64,000 nt of DNA from Xiphydria camelus (lineage: Eukaryota > Arthropoda > Insecta > Hymenoptera > Xiphydriidae): positions 3,231,501 through 3,295,500 of the forward strand of contig OY783199.1 of assembly GCA_963678675.1 (NCBI GenBank), given 5' to 3'. The translations under genes and the position numbers were made by a program. Each line of letters starts with the position of its first letter. Position 1 is the first letter of the stretch. The notes beneath the pieces are model-generated. The model was not told the DNA's origin and did no database searches. It saw only the letters and a program-made list of their open reading frames with translations. Positions 55,301 through 64,000 of the stretch are shown piece by piece.

Positions 55301-57676
55301 TCGACAGTTGCCGAGTCCGAGCGGCGATTTGATGAAATCCCAGGGAAGTAATGTACGACTCAGAGACGAAGAGCGATGATCGGATCGCGTCCGATTCTCG
55401 CGCCACGATCGGCGATAGACCGCGAAATCGCTTCGCGCGAAAACGTCGCGGGCGATCGGCTGGGACGCTATTAAAAGGAGGAAGCGAGTCACTTCCGGTG
55501 GCTCGGTGCATTTCGCGCGGCGATGACGATTCGACAATGTTTTTTCAATCAAGGACATAAATATGTGTGATCTTACAAATCTTTAAGAATGCAGGTTCTT
55601 GATCAAAGAAAATATATATTCTTGATTAAAGAATATCGTCGTAGCAACAAGAAATTCTTTCCGCGAGAGAAAAACAATTACTTACTCGAGATTCAAATAT
55701 TTTCTTGCTATAAGAAAACCATGAGTTGGTCCTGAGATTATATCATGTTTTTGATCGAAGAAAACATTTTTTTGGCACCAGCAATTATTTCCCTCAGTGC
55801 GGACAAGAAGAACGATTTATTTATAATCGATAGACATACTCGAATATGGCGAAATAAATATTTCATAGAGACAAACAGATATTCGTTAATTATTACCGAT
55901 AACTGTTTAGAATCAAATAAATATTCTAATAATTAATAAATATTTTCTCGACATAACGAAATATTTATTTCGCCATGTTCGACTATGTTTTTAACTACGA
56001 ATATAATAAATTATTCTCCTATTTTTTAAATCGTTGGTGCAAAAAAAATATTTTCTTCGATGAAAAACATGATATAATTCCAGGATCAAGCGATGATTTT
56101 CTTCACGCAAGAAAATATTTGATGGGCTCGAGTAACTTTTTTTTTTTCGCGCAGGAAAAATTTCTTGTGCCAGCAAAGACGTTTTTGACTCAAGCATATA
56201 TACTATTCGACCAAGAATCTGTACTCTTAAAAGTTTGTAAGATTATATGTTCTTGATTCAAGAAATATTTTTTCAACGCGCAGTTATTTCTCTCGGTGTA
56301 CAACGGTTCTTATTAGTCGAATTTCTCGATTTTAATCGGAGGATTTCTACGAATTTCAATTTAGAGTCAAAATATCTGGCGACCAGTCCAGTCCATCCAT
56401 CCGGCTATCCGTGCAGAATGCAAGTCAGAGTCAAAGCTCCCATGCGCCCAATTTGTCCCTGACGACGATGTGACCTCGCCCCTGTTGAATTTTCATGAAT
56501 TTTCGAGCAATCACGAGATCGCCCGGTTGATTTCAGACGTCGTTCCGCGTCGTTCGGGCGAGTTTACCTCGGAGGAGGGTCCACAAACGGGAACGCGCGC
56601 CTAAAGTGCGATAATGCTCCTTGCGGGACACCCGTTAGCGTGAGCGTGGGTGTTTTATACGCGACGGTTCTGGCGACTCGTGTAAATTACATATATAGGT
56701 CGACTTGTATCCGCAACGCTCGGGGTAAATAGGCCACGCCACCATCGGAGAACGGTTTATCGGACCAATTTAGCTCGCTAGATATACGTACGTATAATTT
56801 CCAGGAGAGGCTTGTCTACGTTTTCCGATTACGCCTAACTTCTTGCGCGGGTAACAGTTTTGACGTGGACTACGTCTTTTGAACCAATTGTGATGGGGTG
56901 AATCGGAAAAAATGCAGCGTCATGTTACGTGACAGTACACTGTTAAAAGTTTCCTTAATTTTCAAACGCGATAATATACAAATGTACCTTAAGTTTACGA
57001 AATTATACACTTAATTTCATGAAACGCGAGAAATTTCGATTATTTTTAATTGAAAAAAAAAAAACATTACAGAAATCCATGATCCATGCGATATTTTTCT
57101 GAATTTCAAGGGAAGGTCATATGATATTCAAGACGTATTTGTGTTTGATAAATGCTGCAGATGTCTTTCCTGAAGTTTAAGATAAATATTTTTTAACAGT
57201 GTACCGCGAATCGAAGAGTGACGTGACGTTCGTTGCGTAAGCTCAGGGTCAAAGTGGAGAGTGATAGCGTGTCTTCCGTCGCGTTATTACAGTTTATATC
57301 TACTTTCGCGCTCCTACGCTGTTTGGGGGGTTCAATGTACGCGTATTTTGTGAGAGAATACGACGCTGAGAGAAAGCGGCAGCCGGAGCTACGACAGCCA
57401 GTAGTCACGGTCCGTCGTATGACCAGACGTACGTCGGGCCACACCTACCGGCTAGCAGTTCCGGCTACCAGGCGTCGATATACGATCCGCAAGCAACTTA
57501 CTTGACGGTCAATTGTCTCTGGATGAGGAGTTTTTTTTCAATCTGCTCGATGGGGAACTGCGGCACCTCGTACGGAGCAGAGATCTCGTTGGGGAGCTCA
57601 TGAGAGACCAGTCTCAAGGCCGAACCGCCGGCACTTGCTCCGGCTCCTTCGAGACCGAAAACGGGACTTTCGCTAC
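46365..57676 (-). CDS. AMPD2: AMP deaminase (partial, 5' exon(s) not found)
   Basis: Deaminates AMP to IMP in the cytosolic purine nucleotide cycle. Twelve in-phase minus-strand exons, about 770 residues: 57676-57502, 52373-52223, 50470-50284, 50065-49973, 49746-49397, 48651-48454, 48381-48086, 48005-47879, 47790-47627, 47152-46858, 46719-46609 and 46529-46365. The regulatory N-terminal part includes [20 protein letters not shown] and [20 protein letters not shown]. The zinc site begins with [20 protein letters not shown] (paired His). Further catalytic landmarks are [25 protein letters not shown] and the deaminase signature [14 protein letters not shown]. The last exon ends [12 protein letters not shown]. 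The first exon seen starts in mid-codon with [10 protein letters not shown], so an upstream exon is missing; no credible one is seen up to 64000. The ~5.1-kb intron 52374-57501 is rich in transposon relics. Insects normally have a single gene, so the AMPD2 symbol denotes the family. Confidence 0.93.
47240..47581. mobile_element. inverted-repeat element in an AMP deaminase intron
   Basis: CAGGGTGTCTAGC at the left and GCTAGACACCCTG at the right are exact inverted ends. Inside, GGAAAACCTGGTATTATCGA and the complementary-looking CCTGGAAAAGTCAGGGAATT repeat the theme. No coding capacity. It fills most of the intron between exons 47790-47627 and 47152-46858. Confidence 0.75.
49018..49315. mobile_element. 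MITE with ~100-bp inverted ends and TA duplication (family F)
   Basis: Left CACAGAAAAAAATGATTTTA then GGTTTTGTTGAGAACTTTTT; the right end is the inverted diverged copy (AAGAAGTTCTTAACAAAACC then GTAAAATCATTTTCTCCGTG). Pairing continues inward for about 100 bp. TA borders both ends (49016-49017, 49316-49317). It lies in an AMP deaminase intron, only about 80 bp from the donor of the exon at 49397. Confidence 0.8.
50471..52222. other. AMP deaminase intron
   Basis: Intron between the exons at 52223-52373 and 50284-50470. Unusually pyrimidine-rich on the + strand at 50850-51060 (runs of CCCCTTTTC). No other gene or repeat structure is recognised. Confidence 0.5.
53223..53966. mobile_element. tandem array of three family A MITEs
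   Basis: Three ~240-bp units follow one another: about 53223-53458, 53461-53700 and 53703-53966. Each starts CACCGAGAA(A)ACAGTTTATT-like and ends TACAAATAAACTGTTTTCTCGG-like, with just 2 bp (TT) between neighbours. The core motif TGCCTCAAAGGATC (TGTCCCAAAGGATC in unit 1) has the same direction in all three, so they are head to tail. Unit 3 has an internal duplication of TTAATTATTTGAATCTT. All lie in the long AMP deaminase intron. Confidence 0.75.
53967..55560. other. GC-rich intronic stretch without recognised gene
   Basis: Inside the long AMP deaminase intron, 54400-55540 is markedly GC-richer than its surroundings, and several frames stay open by composition alone. It could hold an alternative promoter or first exon of AMP deaminase, but no ATG exon with a fitting donor was found. 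Confidence 0.3.
55561..56305. mobile_element. cluster of family B, A and B elements
   Basis: An inverted family B copy ends at 55798 with CAATTATTTCCCTCAGTG. A family A-like stretch follows (TTATTTATAATCGATAGACA to TCGCCATGTTCGACTATG, about 55800-56025). A second, forward family B copy runs to about 56305 (GTTGGTGCAAAAAAAATATT, TTGACTCAAGCATATATACT, ending TTATTTCTCTCGGTGT). The order is consistent with insertion of one into another plus rearrangement. No coding capacity. Confidence 0.6.
56306..57501. other. remaining part of the long AMP deaminase intron
   Basis: No gene recognised. A diverged inverted pair (CACTGTTAAAAGTTTCCTTA at 56939 against TTTTTAACAGTG at 57190) suggests one more small element at about 56939-57201, with inner pairing around TTAAGTTTACGAAAT. 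Confidence 0.45.
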
Positions 57677-57767
57677 CTGAAACGTTAAAACGAAACAGGT
57701 AATCGACAGAGTTTCTTGCCATTGACTTTCCTCGGTGCAACAAACCGTATCGAATATTTTACCTACA

Positions 57768-57860
57768 CAGAGAAAAATAATTAGTTGGATGTACTGAGAA
57801 TTACTTGCAGAGACGCAAGTAATTATTTATTTATGAAATTTTTTAATTTCATCTTTGGGG
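57768..57860. mobile_element. truncated left end of a family C MITE
   Basis: CACAGAGAAAAATAATTAGT followed by ACGCAAGTAATTATTTATTT is the left end of family C. Similarity stops where the hairpin element begins at 57864, so the family C copy is either cut by the insertion or lost its right half. Confidence 0.55.
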
Positions 57861-57863
57861 TTA

Positions 57864-58399
57864 TTTTCGAGGCGCTTAATCGACTCGCCGGGTATAATAT
57901 ATAAAGACATAATAAATATAATATATTATACCCGGCGAGTCGCTTAAGCGCCTCGAAAACCATGAGGCAATAACCCATGGGAGACCATAGAGCGCTCGTC
58001 CCATGGCTGAGTTTCGCTCACCGCGAGATTCTACTGTGGCATGATTCGGCTCGCCTCGCCATCACTCGTCTCATATCGGCTCGCAACGAGGTAAGAGATA
58101 CCGAAGCGAGGCAGGTGACGTCAGAGGTGTCTCGCGGCCAGCGAAGCGACGGTATGGCGTGAGCCAGCCCGGGCGGCCGCGCAGGCGAGCGCCCTATGCT
58201 CCACCAGGAGTTGGTGCCTCGTGGTTTTCGAGGCGCTTAAACGACTCGCCGGGTATAATATATTATATTTATTATGTCTTTATATATTATACCCGGCGAG
58301 TCGTTTACGAGGCGCTTAAACGACTCGCCGGGTATAATATATTATATTTATTATGTCTTTATATATTATACCCGGCGAGTCGTTTAAGCGCCTCGAAAA
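57864..58399. mobile_element. hairpin-flanked foldback element D, copy 1
   Basis: A left hairpin (57864-57959), a 265-bp GC-rich core (57960-58224) and two successive right hairpins (58225-58307 and 58308-58399). Each hairpin is a near-perfect palindrome with arms starting TTTTCGAGGCGCTTAA and CGACTCGCCGGGTATAATAT. The core matches copy 2 closely in its middle (GATTCGGCTCGCCTCGCCAT, ACGAGGTAAGAGATACCGAA) but its own left end is altered (AATAACCCATGGGAGACCAT). No convincing protein frame. It is not a known class I can name. Confidence 0.75.
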
Positions 58400-58772
58400 T
58401 CATACCAAAGATCATAGGCTGAGTTTCACCGAAATCCGGAGCAGGAATAAAATTTTTCCATAACGAGTGAAGCACTTTGTCTTTCTATATAATTTACGTA
58501 ATTCCAGTGGAAGCTAGATTATACCTTTTAACTCTCTTAACTGACGTCGTACAATTTGTATAACGTAGACGATCGTTTGAATTACGATCTCAGGGATTCC
58601 ACGACGCCAATCGAAGGTGAAGCTCCTTAGTCAATACATCGCGACTTTATTTTACTGCATTTTTCCGCGATGACTATTAGATCCAGCAAACTGAGATATT
58701 TTAATCAGAGAATCCAATGAGATTAACTTAACTCCGACTTATCGCTCTAAATTATACAAAGCAACCCTCAGC
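58400..58772. mobile_element. single diverged E arm next to element D copy 1
   Basis: GATCATAGGCTGAGTTTCAC and CGAAATCCGGAGCAGGAATA, then AGTGAAGCAC and GTAATTCCAGTGGAAGCTAG, align with the right arm of the larger inverted structure at 59574 onward. The matching left arm is missing for copy 1, so that copy is incomplete. Confidence 0.55.
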
Positions 58773-60147
58773 TGTACGGAGAAAGAGCATTAGTTGGATC
58801 TACTAAAAATTAATTTTAGAGTCGCAAGTAATTATTTATTTAGCTCAATTTGATGTTTCTTCATATTAGTGAAATATTTCTTCCTTGTATAATTACATTC
58901 TATTTCGCATGATCGCGAGGAAGAGAATCGTTGTCGTGCGCTCGATTTTTAATAATCGTGTTCATCGATGTCACTTGAGGATTAAAACGTATAATCTAGC
59001 TCTTACTGGAATTACATAAATTATATGAAAATACAGAGTACTTCACTCATGACGGAAAAATTTTATTGCTGCTCCGGATTTCGGTGAAACTTAGCCTATG
59101 ATCTTTGGGGTGATTTTCGAGGCGCTTAAACGACTCGCCGGGTATAATATATAAAGACATAATATAAATATAATATATTATACCCGGCGAGTCGTTTAAG
59201 CGCCTCGAAAACCATGAGGCACCAACCCCTGGTGGAACATAGGGCGCTCGCCCTATGGATGAGTTTCGCTCACCGCGAGAATCTACTGTGGCATGATTCG
59301 GCTCGCCTCGCCATCACTCGTCTCATATCGGCTCGCAACGAGGTAAGAGATACCGAAGCGAGGCAGGTGACGTCACAGGTGTCTCGCGGCCAGCGAAGCG
59401 ACGGTATGGCGTGAGCCAGCCCGGGCGGCCGCGCAGGCAAGCGCCCTATGCTCCACCAGGGGTTGGTGCCTCATGGTTTTCGAGGCGCTTAAACGACTCG
59501 CCGGGTATAATATATTATATTTATTATGTCTTTATATATTATACCCGGCGAGTCGTTTAAGCGCCTCGAAAATCATACCAAAGATCATAGGCTGAGTTTC
59601 ACCGAAATCCGGAGCAGCAATAAAATGTTTTCGTCATGAGTGAAGTACTCTCTATTTTCATATAATTTATGTAATTCCAGTAAGAGCTAGATTATACGTT
59701 TTAATCCTCAAGTGACATCGATGAGCACGATTATTAAAAATCGAGCGCACGACAACGATTCTCTTCCTCACGATCATGCGAAATAGAATGTAACTACAAG
59801 GAAGAAATATTTAATTAATATGAAGACAAATTTAATTGGTTTAATAAATAATTACTCGCGATCCTGCATAAATAACTATTTATTTATATAAATTAAATCT
59901 TTTTCATATTAATTAAATAATTACATGATTAAATAAATAATTACTTATGCGAGGTCGCAAGTAATTATTTATTTATATGAATGAAATTTTTTAACATCAA
60001 TTTGATGTCTTTTCCTTACAATCGCATGGAATGGTATGTGATCGCAAGGAAGAAATATCAAATTAATATAAAAACAAATCAAATTGATGTAAATAAATAA
60101 TTATTTGCGACTCCGCAAGTAATTTTTAGTAGATCCAACTAATACTT
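58773..60147. mobile_element. composite foldback: C ends, ~300-bp inverted arms, element D copy 2 in the centre
   Basis: The left arm, about 58845-59110, and the right arm, about 59574-59835, are inverted copies at high identity; for example GAAGAGAATCGTTGTCGTGC pairs with GCACGACAACGATTCTCTTC, and CATCGATGTCACTTGAGGAT with ATCCTCAAGTGACATCGATG. Between them sits element D copy 2: hairpin 59114-59211, core 59212-59476 and hairpin 59477-59572. The core's own 41-bp ends are inverted with two mismatches (CCATGAGGCACCAACCCCTG against CAGGGGTTGGTGCCTCATGG). The outermost ends are family C termini (GTTGGATCTACTAAAAATTA against TAATTTTTAGTAGATCCAAC). The right side carries an extra family C segment at about 59850-60147. 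No protein coding. Confidence 0.8.
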
Positions 60148-61260
60148 TTTCTCTGTGTACATATTTTGTGGCGTCGGAATACGTTTCTAGAGATCGTCGT
60201 GAATACTTCGAGACACGAAAAATCAATACACGAGACGTAGAGACAGTTTCGACGAGACTTTTCCGTACGATTTTCGACAGAAATTTACCATCGTCCGGCC
60301 GCTCCTCCGGCGTCTTCAGTAAATCCGAAGCAGAGGCGCCCGAGAGGCCATGGAGAAGGTCCTTATTTTCCTTTTCCAGGACCATCGCTGCACCGCGCGA
60401 GAAACCCGAAGGTACCGGGCGCGAATCGAGGAAAAATAAGCGAATCGAAAGGAATTCTGAAAGAAATTTGCCACCGCCGTCGATATCGTCCTCTTCCTCC
60501 CCTCGAGAGGACTCTCTCACGTCCCGCTCTTCGAAGCGTCAGCCCCCACTCGCAGTCTTCGAGCAAAATGACAGCGGGGAAAATTTGTCGCGTCGATGCG
60601 AAAAGACAAATATTTTTCTCCGCGCCGAGAGAAATAGTGAGCACTGCCTCCGCGGAATTTTCCCCTGTTGTTGCGACTTGCAGCGGTTCCCTTTCGTCGC
60701 TCGAATGGGAAAACACGAGAGCGGGAGGACGAATCCTCGAATCTTGGCTCGATACGTACGTCGCGAGACAATAAAAATTCGCTGTGCTCTCGCGTCCGGG
60801 CGAGATACGCGATCTGATGTAGAACGAAATCACGATCAACCGCGGAACTATCTACACGTGGCGGCGAACGGGCGCGTAAAAATAGTCTACCGTAGGTATA
60901 GATAACATCGGTTTGGAGTTTCCGCGTAGGTACGTCCGTTCCCGCGGCCGCGTCTGTAGATACGGGAAACTTTATTTTGATAATTCCAAAAATACCCGAA
61001 GAAGTTCGCGGAAGCGTGTATTTCGATTGCGGCACGCGTGTGCACGCGACGAATAGTCGCCGCGGTGGTGACACATCGTTTTTCCCCGAAATTGCGACTC
61101 AGGGGGGAGATAAACTCAACGAAATCAGGTCCAATGGATTCGTAGAGTGCGATTTTTTAATTGTGTGTATTTAAATATTTTCCGCAAAATCGTTGATAAA
61201 GAGTGCACGTGATAACGAAATAATCGCATATACAATTCTCCTCGCAGCCGAGTTATAATT
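60148..61260. other. GC-rich region without recognised gene
   Basis: Several overlapping frames on both strands stay open between 60168 and 61074, a sign of GC-rich composition rather than coding. No family resemblance, start context or splice pattern supports a gene. Confidence 0.35.
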
Positions 61261-61535
61261 ACACTGAGAGAAATAATTGTTGGCGCCAAAAAAATGTTTC
61301 CTTCAAACAGAAACATGATATAATTCCACTTTTCTTCGCGCAAAAAATATTTGATATGTTCGAGTACTTGTTTTTTTTTCGCGCAGGAAGAATTTCTCAT
61401 CTCAACGAAGGTATCCTTGAATCAAATATATATATTCTTCATACAGAACTCTATATTCTCGATAATTCTTAAGATCATCTGTTTCTTGGTTCAAGAAATT
61501 TTGTTTTCAAACAAGCAATTATTTCTCTCAGTGTA
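61261..61535. mobile_element. MITE, family B, intact copy
   Basis: The ends are CACTGAGAGAAATAATTGTT and the inverted AAGCAATTATTTCTCTCAGTG, bordered on both sides by TA. The interior has the family B landmarks: CAGAAACATGATATAATTCC, AAAATATTTGATATGTTCGA, CGCGCAGGAAGAATTTCT, and a TTCTTGAATCAAGAA-type palindromic series near the right end. No coding capacity. This copy is the best reference for the family in the window. Confidence 0.8.
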
Positions 61536-62842
61536 GAGCGCAATGCAACTCTCGACAGCATTTTGCCCGGCTACAGAAATTCCAAACAGTATGAAAATGT
61601 TTAATTACTCGCGAATAGTTATAAATTCATATCGAATTTGCCGTGCGGTTAACAAACTCCGCATCGCTATCTCGGAAACTGTAAACCAACCGCGAATAGA
61701 ATTTAAACCACCACGTGTGGCGAAGCATTCCACTAATCGCGTTCCAAGAAATTCGACCCTGACCTAAACCTCGAGCAGACTATAATTCACGCCGGAGGAG
61801 GGAAATGCGTCTGGTTTGTTCTCTTTCCGAAATTAACGTCGCTGGGGGGAAAATTCCGGGGACGAATTAACGAGCGCGAAAATCACCCGTGAGTCATCTT
61901 CTGCTGAGATGACTTCTCACCGAGAAATCAAAGCATTACAAAGAAATATGGAGAACGCGATTAAACTTTCTTTACAAATAACGGGAGCTTACGAGTGATT
62001 AATTACGATATAAAGACGTGAAGAAGAGAACGGAGAGACTCTCGATGGTGGCTGACACTTCTCGAAGAGGGAAGAAGAGAGGTGCGACACGACACGACGA
62101 AAAGTCACGAGAACGAACCGATAAGACTCGATCCCGATGAAAATCGACGAAGATACCGTCTCGCGTGGGTCTTCCACCCAAAGATGAATCACCGAAAGGG
62201 TTGCTCCGCTTTGGCAAAAACTCGTCTCCGCGTCGGAGGGATTAAAAATAACTGCGGAGGGAGCGCGATCGGAGGGCACTGACCATGTTAACCGGTCGCT
62301 GGTGTCGAATATACTGGCTGTAAAGAAGGCTTGGCGTGCGTTTCGTATGAGCATCGCGCGACTCGTTCTCGAATGTAACGCGTACGTCGCTCAAGGATTG
62401 GTTGCGCTTCGTGTGGACGCGTAGCTTTGTGTAGGTCGGCGGGGCCGAAGACAGCCGCGAGTGTTGGTGGGTGCTAATACACGCGGAGAGTCGAGAGCCA
62501 TGCGTTCGAGGCACATGTGTGTACGTACCTATAATTTATATGCTTGCGAACGAGCATACGTCCATGTGAGACGTGTCGATGGACACGTGACCCACATAAC
62601 CGCCGCATAGGTGCTGTAACGCACAGTTCGTGAGAGAAGCGTCGAAAGAGATGAGCGAGTGAGAGATGGGAGGGGGGATATATGGGGTTACCCATCTTAA
62701 GGATTATCTTTCGGTCGTTGTGAGAATAAAGGAGGAAGGAGGAGCGAACTTCATACGTAATATAGGGATGGGCGCTCGTGTGAGTATACGGGGTGATGTG
62801 CTTTGTATTTCGGGATAAAAGAATTTCGTGATTATCTTCCAC
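61536..62842. other. intergenic or upstream DNA, no recognised gene
   Basis: No feature is supported. A further AMP deaminase leader exon could be here, but none with an in-phase donor was identified. Confidence 0.3.
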
Positions 62843-63300
62843 AGAGGAATAATTGCTGATGCCGAAAAAATGTTTTCTATAATCAAAAACATGATATAAT
62901 TTCAGGGTCAGGCTGTGGTTTTCTTCGAGCAAGAAAACATTTGATAAACTCGAGTAATTATTTCTTTTTGCGCACACTGAGAAAACAGTTTATTTGTAGT
63001 TCATATAAGTTGACTTGATTATGGCGAAAGAAATATTTCCTTGGGCCGAGAAAATATTCGTTAGCTATTACTCTACCTATTTCTGTTTGAATGAAGGAGA
63101 CATTCTAATAATAATTAATATATATTTACTTGGCTCAACGTAATATTTCTCTTTCGCCATAATCAAGTATACATTTATCAACTACAAATAAACTCTCCTC
63201 TCAGTGCAGAAAGAATTTCTTGTTCCGACGACGGTATTCTTGAATCAATTATATATATACTTCAATCACACAAGAATACCATCGACTTTAATTGCTTGGG
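62843..63300. mobile_element. family B MITE split by a family A MITE
   Basis: Left family B part 62843-62974 (GATGCCGAAAAAATGTTTTC, CAAGAAAACATTTGATAAAC), family A element 62975-63206 (CACTGAGAAAACAGTTTATT to CTCTCAGTG), then family B resumes with CAGAAAGAATTTCTTGTTCC. The dinucleotide CA flanks the inserted family A copy on both sides. The family B right end is partly decayed. Confidence 0.7.
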
Positions 63301-64000
63301 AAAACAATTATGCAATTCTGATATACAGTTAATCGTTATATGACAATCGGGAGTTGATTCTGGACCGTCTTAAAATTTTCTCCACTCTCGGAGTTCTCAG
63401 CATGATTCGAGTTTTTGATATCGGACCAAGACCTTCGCCAACGATACTCTTATAGAAAAACAAGATCAATATCTCTTGGCAGACACTGTATAGGGGTCTG
63501 GCTCAACGACACTGCATACAGGGCGGTTGAAAATTATCGTGCGCGAGACGTAAAACTGAATTTTGAATCTCATGTACCTTTCTTCTTCGGGTGGAGCTTC
63601 AGCAATGTGGCTCTGCGAATTTCGTGCGCGTTACTCATATTAGAGGAAAATAATTAACTCTCGCACCCCCCGAGCACTTCTGCACTTAGCACTTTTGCTT
63701 TCGGGTACACTTGGAGAATTCAAGAAAATTTGAATAATTCGATGAAAACACTCAAATAATGAACCAAAACTATTCGCACTTTTTTTAGATTACATATATT
63801 AAATTGAAGGAGGATTATTAATAATGGAATATTCACACGCGAGATACGAATCAATCGCACTTTTCTTGATCAATTTTTTGCTACCGTCGCGAAGTTTCGA
63901 TTCGACTGGAGAAATCGCGACACGTTCGGCTAACGTAAAGGTGACGATTGCAGTGCTCGAATTAGATCCGAAACGAGTCACCTTCCGATACCCATACTCG
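63301..64000. other. no recognised feature
   Basis: AT-rich DNA with short frames only; no family resemblance, repeat ends or RNA gene seen. Confidence 0.35.

Noticed and set aside
57977..58162. 61-codon frame inside the element D core, also at 59214-59414
   Set aside because: Present in both copies only because the core is conserved; the frame starts differ, it runs into hairpin ends, and there is no family resemblance.
60168..61074. Overlapping 245-, 158- and 185-codon frames on both strands
   Set aside because: All frames are open at once, so composition explains it; no splice or family support.

Overview
The window is animal nuclear DNA, from an insect and most probably a hymenopteran such as an ant. 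Genes are split by short GT-AG introns, intergenic DNA is AT-rich and full of short non-autonomous DNA transposons, and the conserved proteins are of insect type. The ant-level guess is inference. There are no prokaryotic operons, rRNAs, CRISPR arrays or convincing tRNAs.

Layout: 0.3-2.5 kb (+) RPAP3 co-chaperone, complete in 8 exons. 4.3-8.5 kb (+) a protein resembling the DUF4804 family, followed by a long disordered Arg/Ser-rich reading frame to 10.5 kb that is probably its own C-terminal tail; the reading frame slips twice between the two. 11.0-13.1 kb (-) a TAL1/SCL-class bHLH transcription factor (fly HLH3B type), with one frame break or a 32-nt micro-intron. 13.1-19.9 kb holds no recognisable gene but several transposon relics. 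19.9-24.6 kb (-) a two-TM protein resembling the DUF4792/DUF4793 (APD1-4-like) group, 7 exons. 26.0-37.9 kb (-) a complete axonemal dynein heavy chain of 3957 residues with no intron. 38.7-40.8 kb (+) the spliceosomal cyclophilin CWC27, 7 exons. 41.3-43.2 kb (+) the nucleotide-sugar transporter SLC35B4, 5 exons, one intron of U12 type. 46.4-57.7 kb (-) AMP deaminase, 12 exons seen, with the first exon(s) not found. 57.7-64 kb is upstream or intronic DNA dominated by nested foldback transposons.

The genes are ordinary unlinked housekeeping, developmental and sperm/cilium genes and do not form one pathway. Exon boundaries given here were derived from the sequence by joining splice sites so that phases agree. 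RPAP3, CWC27, SLC35B4, the two-TM gene and the visible AMP deaminase exons all add up without a phase conflict.

The most unusual signals are: (1) a 265-bp GC-rich core with inverted ends, flanked on both sides by ~95-bp perfect hairpins, present twice (57.9-58.4 and 59.1-59.6 kb), the second copy sitting between ~300-bp inverted arms; (2) the intronless dynein, whose AAA1 site is altered while its stalk and AAA2/AAA3 look intact; (3) frame slips in the DUF4804-like gene and the TAL1 homologue; (4) a tandem triplet of one transposon family at 53.2-54.0 kb and several insertion-within-insertion events that give a relative order of transposition.
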